NCBI RefSeq assembly: GCF_900198365.1
Contig: NZ_FZMS01000041.1
Location: 1 to 55,847 of the forward strand
Direction of reading: 5' to 3'
Length of the DNA stretch: 55,847 bases
Origin: Helicobacter bilis
GTDB lineage: Bacteria > Campylobacterota > Campylobacteria > Campylobacterales > Helicobacteraceae
The position numbers and the translations under genes were made by a program. Below, one piece after another: positions 44,894 through 53,570 of this stretch (positions within the stretch are counted from its first letter, which is position 1; every line of letters starts with the position of its first letter). The notes under the pieces were generated by a model. The model saw only the letters and a list, made by a program, of their open reading frames with translations. It had not been told where the DNA came from and made no database searches.

Positions 44894-46224
44894 TAATATT
44901 TAGGAAGATTCCCAAAGCCATGTATATTGTTTCGCATATTATTGTTGCTTATAAATTCGCTAATGCTGATATATTTTTCCCCATCGGCATTTTCTCTAAA
45001 AACAATATATTTATTTGGCAGGGCATCGCGTAACATTTTTAATGCAATGTGTGTTAGGACACCATCTAGTGGCTTTGTCTGTGCTTTACCATTTACCTTT
45101 GCATTTTCAATGATAGGACCAAGATACGCCCTCATCATCTCTTCTTGATTCTTTAGAAATTGTGCTATCTCAAGTCGCACACCTAAACCATAACAAGTAT
45201 GAATCCAGTTAAAAAGCAAATAGCTAAGAGACTTGTAACGATAGCCTTTCTGTCCGATGAGTAAAGCTGCATCAAGCCCATCAATAAGAATGAAAAGCGT
45301 ATGATCATCATAAGGCTCTACATGGATTTTATTAAGCTTTAGTGGCAAGTAAGAAAGCAGTTCAGTAAGTTCGTCTTGGACTTCTTTACAAATAGATTCT
45401 ATATCCTTTTTTTGCTCTGCATTACTTTGTGTGCTATCCTGCCACGCTACATTAGAATCTTTATCATAAAATGTAGAATCAAAATCGCCTTGCACCCTCT
45501 CATCAATAGACTTTTTATGTGGTATGGAAGTATTTTGCTTTATTTCTTTTGTGTTTGCATGAGTTTGTGTGGGCTTAGAATCTGTTATGCTAGATTCTCT
45601 TGTTTTAATTTCTGTCGTTTTGGGTTTTGTTATTTGAGATTCTAATATTTGGCTTTCTCTTGTTTTAAACTCTTGGGCTTTACTCTCTTGTGGTCCCTTA
45701 TTTAGCGTGTCGGCTTTAGACTCATTTGCATAAGCTTTAGTGTTATTGTCTTTATTTGTTTGTAAATCTTTGGCTATGTAAGTGCGATTTGTCGGTGTTT
45801 CATCACTATCTTTACTTGTGTATTCTTTGGCGTTCAAGTCTGTTTGATTATTGTTTTCCATGTTTTCAATATGTTTATTATTTGATAAGCTATTGTCGCT
45901 AGTATTGATTTTAGAATCTTTAGAATCTATTGCAGAAATTGTTGTAGAAGATTCTTTGGTGTCTTGTGTTGTTTCGGTGTTGAGTGAAGTTGTGCTATTC
46001 ATACTATCTATATTTGTTTCAAGTGGCTTTGTAGATTCTGTATTTGCGGTATTGATATTATGTTTTTTTGTGGCAACGATGATTGCTTCTTTTTTCAAAA
46101 ATCCTAGAAATCCACTACTTGGATTCTGGATAACTTCATATTCTATTTGTGTCAATGAGCAGTCAAAATGCTTTGTAGCTTCTATCAATGCAGCATCAAG
46201 CGTGTTTGCACTAAATCTTTTCAT
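44893..46224 (-). CDS. jag: Jag/KhpB RNA-binding protein with a long low-complexity linker
   Basis: The 443-residue protein has an N-terminal Jag_N motif (FSANTLDAALIEATKHFDCS, SGFLGFLKKEAIIVATKKH, residues 1-55). A linker of about 220 residues rich in Thr, Asn, Ser, Lys, Asp and Glu follows. The C-terminal KH domain (about 278-360, HTLFILIDGLDAALLIGQKG, YRYKSLSYLLFNWI) and an R3H-like end complete it (LKMLRDALPNKYIVFRENAD). Jag/KhpB binds RNA with KhpA and affects cell-wall synthesis in Gram-positives. Typical Jag is 200-300 residues; the linker makes up the difference. The gene sits between yidC and mnmE, the usual order. Confidence 0.9.
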   Translation of the reverse strand: MKRFSANTLDAALIEATKHFDCSLTQIEYEVIQNPSSGFLGFLKKEAIIVATKKHNINTANTESTKPLETNIDSMNSTTSLNTETTQDTKESSTTISAIDSKDSKINTSDNSLSNNKHIENMENNNQTDLNAKEYTSKDSDETPTNRTYIAKDLQTNKDNNTKAYANESKADTLNKGPQESKAQEFKTRESQILESQITKPKTTEIKTRESSITDSKPTQTHANTKEIKQNTSIPHKKSIDERVQGDFDSTFYDKDSNVAWQDSTQSNAEQKKDIESICKEVQDELTELLSYLPLKLNKIHVEPYDDHTLFILIDGLDAALLIGQKGYRYKSLSYLLFNWIHTCYGLGVRLEIAQFLKNQEEMMRAYLGPIIENAKVNGKAQTKPLDGVLTHIALKMLRDALPNKYIVFRENADGEKYISISEFISNNNMRNNIHGFGNLPKY

Positions 46225-46279
46225 TTATAAATTCCTTAATATTTGTTATTTCATTTACCATATTGTAACATATTATTGC

Positions 46280-47992
46280 CTATTTTTTTGTTTTATGTGT
46301 ATGTTTTTTGTGGGTATGCTCTTCAATCTCTTTTTGCCTTTTAGATTCTAGCATTTTATTAATAGCAAGTTGCTGGATAATAGAAATAAGGTTATTAATC
46401 GTCCAATAAAGTATAAGCCCTGCTGGAAAGGTGATTAAAAAGAATGTAAAAATAACAGGTAGCCATTTAAACACTTTTTCTTGCATAGGGTCTGTAAAAG
46501 TTGTGGGCGTAAGGGCTTGTTGTAAATACATAGAAAGTCCCATAAGCAAAGGCAATACAAAATAAGGATCCATAACACTTAAGTCGTGTATCCACCACAT
46601 AAGCGGTGCGTTTTTAAGCTCAACTGCATTATACAAAACGCGATAAATAGCAAAAAACACAGGGATTTGTAATACAAGCGGCAAACAGCCACCAAGCGGA
46701 TTTGCGCCATGTTTTTTATAAAGCTCCATCATTGAAGCTTGCAATTTCTGCGGATCGCCTTTATATTTTGCTTGTAAATCTTTCATTTTGGGAGCTAATT
46801 CTTTTAGCTTTTGCATACCCACCATGCCCTTAAAGCTTAATGGGAATAGGATAATGCGTATAATGATTGTTAAAACAATGATGGCAACACCCCAATTGCC
46901 AATATATTGATATAAGAAATCAAGCAATGCAAAAATATATTTTGCAAAGAAAGTGATTCTGCCATATTCTACAACGCTTGTTAAATGCGGATTAATAGAT
47001 TCTAAAACTCTATAATCTTTTGGTCCTATATAGCCATGCAATACTTCATTAGCACTGCTTACATTAATGAAAGGGGTGGGCAGTCCCTTGCTAAAAGCAC
47101 CAATGCTAAGTGAAAGCGGCTTATCAATATTAAATAAAAGGCTTGTATAATATCTATCTACACTTGCTACATAGAGTGCATCATCAAAGTTTTCTCCCTT
47201 ATTTTTTGCGTCTCCATCTTCTATTTTTTCAATCGAGCCATTATTTTTTTGCAATACTACGCCGTGGAATACATAGCTTTCAGAATCTGCATTTGGACGC
47301 ATACCATTACTTATTAGATATTGTGTCTGTTTGCTTAACTCTATTTGGACTTTATAGGTCATATTTGGCTCAATAGTGATAATCTTCTTTACCACTAAAT
47401 CGCCTAAATCCTGCGTTAAAGTAAGAGTTTCTGCTTTATCTGTAAGCACGATATGCGATCTGTCTGTGCTATATTTTATCTCACTTGATTTTTTTCTATA
47501 ATTCTCATCAGTAAAAATCATTTGCAATGGATATAGTGGCACATTATCGGCTAATAAAGGCAGTCTATCAAGCTTTTTATTCTCACCGCTCACCATACCA
47601 AAAAGTCGCCCAATATGTGTAAAAATGCCCTCTTGATGTGGCTGTGTGTATTTATCCGCCTTGAGATACACCTGCGTAATTGCACCTGATGTATCAATAT
47701 CCATATCAAAATCTTGTGATTCTATACGCACGAGATTTTCTTTTATTTGTGGCACAGAAGTTGGAATCCCCTTCATATCGCTGTTATTTGTTGGCGGTGT
47801 GATTGTATTTGTATTTATCGCACTTTGTGGGATCACCTCATTTTCACTTTTAACACTAGAATCTGTTACTCGATTTGCTGCTTGTGGCTCTTTTATCGGT
47901 GGCTCTGGTGCAAAAAACTTTGACCATATCACAATAACTGCAAATGAAATGGCAACCGCTAAAATCAGCCTTAAATTACTTTGTTTATCCAC
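46280..47992 (-). CDS. yidC: Membrane protein insertase YidC
   Basis: The 570-residue Oxa1-family insertase has an N-terminal helix (LRLILAVAISFAVIVIWSKF), a large periplasmic domain (about 60-330) and the five-helix core. Core motifs are YIGNWGVAIIVLTIIIRIIL, PLSFKGMVGMQKLKELAPKM, GCLPLVLQIPVFFAIYRVLY, and FTFFLITFPAGLILYWTINN. The conserved Arg for substrate contact is in RIILFPLSFK. It inserts proteins with SecYEG or alone. It follows yidD (17-base gap) and precedes jag. Confidence 0.97.
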   Translation of the reverse strand: MDKQSNLRLILAVAISFAVIVIWSKFFAPEPPIKEPQAANRVTDSSVKSENEVIPQSAINTNTITPPTNNSDMKGIPTSVPQIKENLVRIESQDFDMDIDTSGAITQVYLKADKYTQPHQEGIFTHIGRLFGMVSGENKKLDRLPLLADNVPLYPLQMIFTDENYRKKSSEIKYSTDRSHIVLTDKAETLTLTQDLGDLVVKKIITIEPNMTYKVQIELSKQTQYLISNGMRPNADSESYVFHGVVLQKNNGSIEKIEDGDAKNKGENFDDALYVASVDRYYTSLLFNIDKPLSLSIGAFSKGLPTPFINVSSANEVLHGYIGPKDYRVLESINPHLTSVVEYGRITFFAKYIFALLDFLYQYIGNWGVAIIVLTIIIRIILFPLSFKGMVGMQKLKELAPKMKDLQAKYKGDPQKLQASMMELYKKHGANPLGGCLPLVLQIPVFFAIYRVLYNAVELKNAPLMWWIHDLSVMDPYFVLPLLMGLSMYLQQALTPTTFTDPMQEKVFKWLPVIFTFFLITFPAGLILYWTINNLISIIQQLAINKMLESKRQKEIEEHTHKKHTHKTKK

Positions 47993-48009
47993 TAAAAACC
48001 CTTAATATT

Positions 48010-48363
48010 TTATAAATGAATCGAAATTATATAAAATTTTTTCAATTTAAGCAAATAAGAATGTGAATCTACAAAAAAATATGTCGTTTTTGGTATAGAT
48101 TTGATATAAGGTTTTGCTAAACTAGTTTGATACAATTTTATATTTTCAAATGCCCTTTGACTTAAATATACGCTTGGAAAATCAAACCCACCACGAAAAA
48201 AAGGATTACAACGAAAGATTCTTAAAAGAATCTTTACATTCGCAATAAAAACATTATCAAATCGCAAAAGCAATAAAGCATACGAAGAACACGATGGATA
48301 AAAACGACAATTAGCCCCAAGCAAAGGCGAAATAACATATCGATAGAATCTTACTAAATACAT
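48010..48363 (-). CDS. yidD: Membrane protein insertion efficiency factor YidD
   Basis: The 117-residue product starts MYLVRFYRYVISPLLGANCR, then FYPSCSSYA, the diagnostic YidD Cys/aromatic motif, followed by IFRCNPFFRGGFDFPS. The C-terminal 50 residues are basic and atypically long for YidD (usually 70-90). The longer open frame to 48537 overlaps the ABC permease gene; the start at 48363 is right for the conserved N-terminus. In H. pylori rpmH and rnpA precede yidD; here an unrelated transporter gene does. Confidence 0.92.
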   Translation of the reverse strand: MYLVRFYRYVISPLLGANCRFYPSCSSYALLLLRFDNVFIANVKILLRIFRCNPFFRGGFDFPSVYLSQRAFENIKLYQTSLAKPYIKSIPKTTYFFVDSHSYLLKLKKFYIISIHL

Positions 48364-48403
48364 GGCTATTGTATTTAGGCTTTTTTGTTTATTTAAGCAA
48401 GGA

Positions 48404-49069
48404 TTATTGCGTGATAAATTTTTTCTCAAGATAGTTTCCAATATAAGAAAATGGATAGCAAAGCATAAAATAAATAAGCAGTATTGCTCCATATACAATA
48501 AAATTAACACTTGTGTCATGTCGCCCAACAACCTCAATCAACTGCTGCCCTACTTTTAAAAGCTCGACAACGCCAATAAGTGGTAAAAGCGAAGTGGTTT
48601 TAATGATTCTGCCAAAGAGATTTATGCTTGAGGGCATAAGGGCTTTTAGGGCTTGAGGGATAATTATGTAATATTCAATCTGCCATGTGCTAAATCCTAG
48701 GGCAAGAGCAGACTCTCTTTGATGCTTTGGTATATTAAGGATACTTGCACGGACTAAATCACCCATTTCAGCAATCCCCCACATACTAAAGACAATAATC
48801 CCACAAGAAATCGCACTGATATGCAAGTCAAAGCTACTAGGTATGCCATAATAGATAATAAAAAGCCATGCGATAAGCGGCACAATCCGCACAGATTCTA
48901 AAAAGAATCTACAAATATACTGCATAATTTTACTTTTTACAATCATAAGTCGCCCCATAATAAGCCCACCAACAACTGAAAAAATAATGCTAATCAATGC
49001 TACAAACAGCAAAACACCAACGCCATCTAAAACCCGCCATAGTGTTGTTAGACTAAAGAGTTCTCCCAC
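48404..49069 (-). CDS. Polar amino-acid ABC transporter permease
   Basis: The 221-residue permease belongs to the His/Glu/Gln family. It has five membrane helices with the N-terminal GVGVLLFVALISIIFSVVGG and the EAA-like loop ESALALGFSTWQIEYYIIIP (about 138-157), then SLLPLIGVVELLKVGQQL. No ATPase or second permease adjoins it. The CjaA-like binding protein at 5989-6843 could be its partner, but so could others elsewhere. It lies directly upstream of yidD (40-base gap), in the place usually held by rnpA. Confidence 0.88.
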   Translation of the reverse strand: MGELFSLTTLWRVLDGVGVLLFVALISIIFSVVGGLIMGRLMIVKSKIMQYICRFFLESVRIVPLIAWLFIIYYGIPSSFDLHISAISCGIIVFSMWGIAEMGDLVRASILNIPKHQRESALALGFSTWQIEYYIIIPQALKALMPSSINLFGRIIKTTSLLPLIGVVELLKVGQQLIEVVGRHDTSVNFIVYGAILLIYFMLCYPFSYIGNYLEKKFITQ

Positions 49070-49315
49070 TTTATGCCTTTATATTTTTTAATTTAATATT
49101 AATTGAAACATGCAATTATAACAGATTTTATATCCCTTAATCCATAATAGTAAATATGAAGAAAAATGAAATACATGTTATATGTGAAAATATGAATCTA
49201 TCAAGTAATTTAGTTTCTATAAACTTTTGCCTAAATAGCTAAAAAGCCTAGATTAAAAGTCTTTTATGTGTTTTGATAGTAAAGATTCTATATCAATAAA
49301 AACTCTTATAACCTT

Positions 49316-49885
49316 TTAAAACATTCCACTACGAAAGGTAAGAAATTCAGCACCAATGCTATACCACCGATTATAAAAACTAAACAATAAAATTTTTCTT
49401 GTGTTCTCTTTTTTACTTTGCCTAAAAGATTCAATAACACATAAACATTTTTTGCAAAAAAAATAAAGTAAAAATAACCCTAAAGCAAGAGATTCTACTA
49501 TCAAAAAATACAAAAATGCCTTATATGAATTAAACAATAGAGATAGCCCATACAACAATATAAGACTTACTAGCACACCAAGGATAAAAATAAAAAACCT
49601 AAGCTAAACTCAACAATAAGGTTCTGCCCGTCTAATGCCCTATATCTTTTCAATCTCTCTATGACTTGCAAACGCACATAAAACAAAGATTAAGCCCATG
49701 CCAAAGTCATACAATACGCTAAAAATTTTTACATAAGAGTGCATAGGGCGATTCAATAAAAATAGCATGATTATACTAACACAATATCCAAAGAATAAAG
49801 GAAGCCCTACTAAGAATGCACTTTTGCGATAAAACAACACAGCAAAAAATAGAGCAAAAATATTGAGATGATAGACAAAATACAT
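49316..49885 (-). pseudogene. Small multi-helix membrane protein, split by two frameshifts
   Basis: From 49885 the first piece (MYFVYHLNIFALFFAVLFYR...REIEKI) has two to three helices and stops at about 49640. In another frame the sequence goes on KRYRALDGQNLIVEFSLG, then passes a T6 run near 49603 into FFIFILGVLVSLILLYGLSL and a final piece ending SIGAEFLTFRSGMF at 49316. One base change at each break restores about 190 residues with five or six helices. I do not recognise the family. It could also be two small genes, but the continuity across breaks favours a broken one. Confidence 0.6.
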
Positions 49886-50140
49886 ACCTATCGCCTCACT
49901 ATTTGCATATAGAGCTAAACATAGATAATTCTATTCCTTTTTGACAAGAATATAAAATGACAAGCTATACAAAATCACACTCTAAATTAAAATATGTTCG
50001 GTAGTTTTGAAGTTCATGTTTCGTAATTATAACCATTATATATCTTGTGATTTTACCATCACTTGTTATGCAGTTTTTAGCTATTCTTAAGTGTTTTTTA
50101 GATAGAATCCAGCTTATTGTTTTTATAAAAAAGGATAGAC

Positions 50141-50821
50141 ATGGAAGAAAGACTCTTTACATTTGCGGGGTTAATCAGCACCGACCATGCGTTTATTACA
50201 ATCTTTTACACTATTTTATGTGCGGCTGTAACTATTGGCATTAGCATGTTTGCTGTGCGAAAGCTACAAGCTGTGCCGACAGGTATGCAGAACTTTTATG
50301 AGTGGATTATTGGCGGTATGCTTTATATTGGTAAGGATTCTTTAGGTGAGAAGTTGGCACGCAAATATTTTCCTTTAGCCGGGACGATAGGCATTTTAGT
50401 ATTTTATTGTAATGTTATAGGTATGATTCCGGGATTTGAAGCACCTACTGCAAGTATTAGCTTCACTTTAGTTTTAGCGCTAATAGTGTTTTTTTACTAC
50501 CACTTTGAGGGCATTAGGGCAAATGGTTTTGGTAAATATTTTGGACATTTTGCGGGTCCTATAAAGCTACTTTCACCATTGCTTTTCCCTGTTGAGATTA
50601 TCTCACATTGTTCTCGTATTATCTCGCTATCATTCCGTTTATTTGGGAATATACGCGGTGATGATATGTTTTTACTTGTAATGTTGCAGCTCGTCCCTTG
50701 GGTCGTGCCACTTTTACCATTTGGAATCCTTATGTTTATGGCTGTATTGCAGGCATTTGTATTTATGATTCTCACTTATGTATATTTGGCAAGTGCTGTT
50801 TTATTGGATGATGAGCATTAA
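50141..50821 (+). CDS. atpB: ATP synthase F0 subunit a
   Basis: This 226-residue subunit forms the proton half-channels beside the c-ring. The essential Arg lies in [16 protein letters not shown] (helix 4), and the last helix [20 protein letters not shown] ends the protein. The order and hydrophobic pattern match epsilonproteobacterial AtpB. As in related genomes it is away from the atpIFH-AGDC cluster; no other ATP synthase gene is present here. A small membrane protein follows after 14 bases. Confidence 0.96.
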   Translation: MEERLFTFAGLISTDHAFITIFYTILCAAVTIGISMFAVRKLQAVPTGMQNFYEWIIGGMLYIGKDSLGEKLARKYFPLAGTIGILVFYCNVIGMIPGFEAPTASISFTLVLALIVFFYYHFEGIRANGFGKYFGHFAGPIKLLSPLLFPVEIISHCSRIISLSFRLFGNIRGDDMFLLVMLQLVPWVVPLLPFGILMFMAVLQAFVFMILTYVYLASAVLLDDEH

Positions 50822-50835
50822 AAGCTACAAAGACA

Positions 50836-51183
50836 ATGTATAAAACCGAAATGAGACGCTTTTTGGCGGCGATGGAGTTTTGTTGTGGTTTTCTCTTTGG
50901 TGTAGCACTTTTTGGGGCAACTCTTACCTTTCTTATTACACCTGATTTTTTTCCAGCAATATTATTTGCTGTATGTGTTTTTGCTTTTTTTATTTTCCTT
51001 GCCGCTATTGTGCGTTATTGCATTATGTGTATAAAACTTGCTGATGAAATGTTACGCATAGCTTTAGAAACACAAGATTTACAAGAGCAATATTTGCAAA
51101 ATAGAATCTCACAAGATAGCATTTCGCAAGATGGACTTTTGCAAACCACACAAGCAACATATACGCAAGATGTGGAAAAATAG
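50836..51183 (+). CDS. Small two-helix membrane protein downstream of atpB
   Basis: The 115-residue protein has two membrane helices (about 13-34, FCCGFLFGVALFGATLTFLI, and 40-66, AILFAVCVFAFFIFLAAIVR). Then comes a Gln/Asp-rich cytoplasmic tail (QDLQEQYLQNRISQDSISQD). It follows atpB closely and may be co-transcribed; a similar small membrane gene accompanies atpB in Campylobacter. Function unknown. No signal peptide is present. Confidence 0.7.
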   Translation: MYKTEMRRFLAAMEFCCGFLFGVALFGATLTFLITPDFFPAILFAVCVFAFFIFLAAIVRYCIMCIKLADEMLRIALETQDLQEQYLQNRISQDSISQDGLLQTTQATYTQDVEK

Positions 51184-51254
51184 GTATATAGAGTCTCATT
51201 GTGTGTGGTTATGTGAAGTAAGCATTTTTTAGTTATATAGCAAGGGGTTGGGCT

Positions 51255-53570
51255 ATGAAAACAAAAAAGAAGGATAAAAATACACAGCATATTGCGATCT
51301 TGCATGACTATCTAGCATTAATGCCACAAGACCCAAGTAAAAGAATGCAAACTTTTTTTAATCTACTTTATGTGCAAGATTCCCCACACTATATACTTTT
51401 AGAAAATCCTTTGCAAATACTAAAAAATGCTGAAGAATTAAAAGACTATGATATATACGAAGCTGCTAGTTTATTGCTTGCCTGCAATGAGAATAATCTC
51501 AATACTTTTATGATGATTCCAAGCTTTCTTACACTTTGTAAAGTCTGCTGTAAAAAGTTTGTGTCCATGCCTACAAAACATTATTTAAGTTATATTAAAT
51601 ATTTACAGGCAAGTATTTTACACCATATTGATTCTAGAGGCATGAAGCAAGTTATAAAGCATATAAAGCTATTGCGAGAACATGGCATTATAAGCTTCCA
51701 TGAGCAGAAATGTATCGAGGTATTAACCCAGAGCGATATTACAGAATCACAAGAAAAGACAAGCACAAATAAAGCGTTTGCAAACTCTTTTATACATTTA
51801 TCCCCAGACAAAACGCCACTTTTTAATCAATTTAATGCCATAGCGAAAGTAAAGAAGATTCTAAAAAAACTCTCATGGACTAAGAATCTAGTCTTTTTTT
51901 GTGAAGAAGATTTCACTAAAAAAGTCGTAGTTTTAGGCGGACAAAAAACAGGAAAATCAACACTTCTAGCAACCATGCTTTATGATGGTAAAAAATCTGC
52001 TGAATCTAACATGCCATTGGAAGCAAAAGCACCCATTGAATACCATTATGGTAAGGGTCCAGCTAGTGTAGTCTATATGCACTTAAATGATTTGCAAACC
52101 CTGCAGGAATCACCTATAACAGATACAGCAAAACATTATAAGAACTTGCAAGAAACCTTTCATGATTGCTTAAAAAATGGGAGTGAAAAAATAAAATATG
52201 AAAAAATCTATGATTCATATTTTAAGAATAATAAAATCGCTATTGTAGATCGCATTATTGTCCCACAGGATTATGTGTTGTTGCAGTTTATGAGATTTAT
52301 TAATACCCCCTCACTCATACCCCAGACTTTTCGCCATTTGCAAGTGTATGACTATACCGCAAAAAGCGATATGATTCTGTATTTAGCTAATCTTAATGAG
52401 TTAAATGCGGTATTATCTTTTGATAAAATCATTGCTATATTACTGCGTTTAGTAAAAAAGCAGAATATCTCTCATATTCATTTTATTGTAACGCATATTG
52501 ACAAGGCAAATATGACCCTGCGAAAGAAACAAAGCCTTTGCCAAAAAATACAAAATGCACTAGAAGAGCGGTTGAAACACGCACAAAAAGAAAGACAAAA
52601 AAGTCTTGCAAAGCTGCATTTTCACTTCATTACCGCAGGGGTAGCCCACTCAATGAGATGTGGGGCAAGTGCTTCTGAAAGTGGATTTGATATAGCAACG
52701 AGTGGGATTTTAGAGCTAGAATCTATGCTTTTCACACATATATTTAACACCCCATCAACACATTTTAATATCCAAATGCTAGAAAATATATTAAAGCTTT
52801 GCAAACTCCCTATAGAATCTAGGCAAATAGATTCCATAAACAAAGATAAGATAAAAACACAAATAAATCACATAAAATCCCTATGCAAAGAAGTTTTAAA
52901 AAGACTTCCAGCACAATATTATTCCTTTTATGACGCATTTGCAAACTTGCGTGATAATCTGTATTCACAATTCATACAAGCCCTAAATTATGAAACAAAA
53001 AAGCGTGGAAATATCGACATACAGAAGTTAAAAACTTCTATGATACAAAGCCTTATTGTAGGACTAAGGGAGCTTGCTAGAATCTTGCAGGAATACTTTT
53101 TTGCGATTAAAGAATTACATGAGATAACAACTTTGTTGCATCCAAATAATACAGATTCTATTGCAAAGTTTGCACAAACAAACGAGCATAAAAAGATTCT
53201 AGAGCTTATTTTCATGCGATATACAAGCAGCATTAAAGCCGACTTTTTTGATGATAGCAACGCCATTGTAGTAGAACACCTTTCCTATCGCCTTGATATT
53301 TTATTGCCCAATACGATTAAAAAGGCAGATATACAAGAAGATTCTGTCATAAAGCCTTTGAAAGAAAATTTTGATTACTATTTCTTATTGTTAGAACAAA
53401 ATATCAATACACTTTTTCATAATAAAATAAATCTTTTTAATACCCAATTAGAGCGACTTGAATATATCTTAGAATCTTGTTTTATCCACTATTTTGAAGA
53501 ATATAAAGAACAAGAGAAAGAAGACTTTGATACACTCATTTCAATGCTTGTATATGGAGGGAATAAATGA
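51255..53570 (+). CDS. Dynamin-like GTPase, first of a pair
   Basis: The 771-residue protein has an N-terminal helical region (1-215). A dynamin-like G domain follows: G1 GGQKTGKSTL (about 228-237, Lys234), switch region NMPLEAKAPIEYHYG (252-266), a G3-like NTPSL (from 350; the usual DTPG has Asn for Asp and Ser for Gly) and G4 THIDKA (413-418). Long helical stretches follow (500-771) as in dynamin stalks. C. jejuni encodes an adjacent pair of dynamin-like proteins (Cj0411/Cj0412) of similar size, the likely relatives. No clear paddle helix is seen. The stop overlaps the next start by 4 bases. A membrane-remodelling role is inferred. Confidence 0.75.
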   Translation: MKTKKKDKNTQHIAILHDYLALMPQDPSKRMQTFFNLLYVQDSPHYILLENPLQILKNAEELKDYDIYEAASLLLACNENNLNTFMMIPSFLTLCKVCCKKFVSMPTKHYLSYIKYLQASILHHIDSRGMKQVIKHIKLLREHGIISFHEQKCIEVLTQSDITESQEKTSTNKAFANSFIHLSPDKTPLFNQFNAIAKVKKILKKLSWTKNLVFFCEEDFTKKVVVLGGQKTGKSTLLATMLYDGKKSAESNMPLEAKAPIEYHYGKGPASVVYMHLNDLQTLQESPITDTAKHYKNLQETFHDCLKNGSEKIKYEKIYDSYFKNNKIAIVDRIIVPQDYVLLQFMRFINTPSLIPQTFRHLQVYDYTAKSDMILYLANLNELNAVLSFDKIIAILLRLVKKQNISHIHFIVTHIDKANMTLRKKQSLCQKIQNALEERLKHAQKERQKSLAKLHFHFITAGVAHSMRCGASASESGFDIATSGILELESMLFTHIFNTPSTHFNIQMLENILKLCKLPIESRQIDSINKDKIKTQINHIKSLCKEVLKRLPAQYYSFYDAFANLRDNLYSQFIQALNYETKKRGNIDIQKLKTSMIQSLIVGLRELARILQEYFFAIKELHEITTLLHPNNTDSIAKFAQTNEHKKILELIFMRYTSSIKADFFDDSNAIVVEHLSYRLDILLPNTIKKADIQEDSVIKPLKENFDYYFLLLEQNINTLFHNKINLFNTQLERLEYILESCFIHYFEEYKEQEKEDFDTLISMLVYGGNK

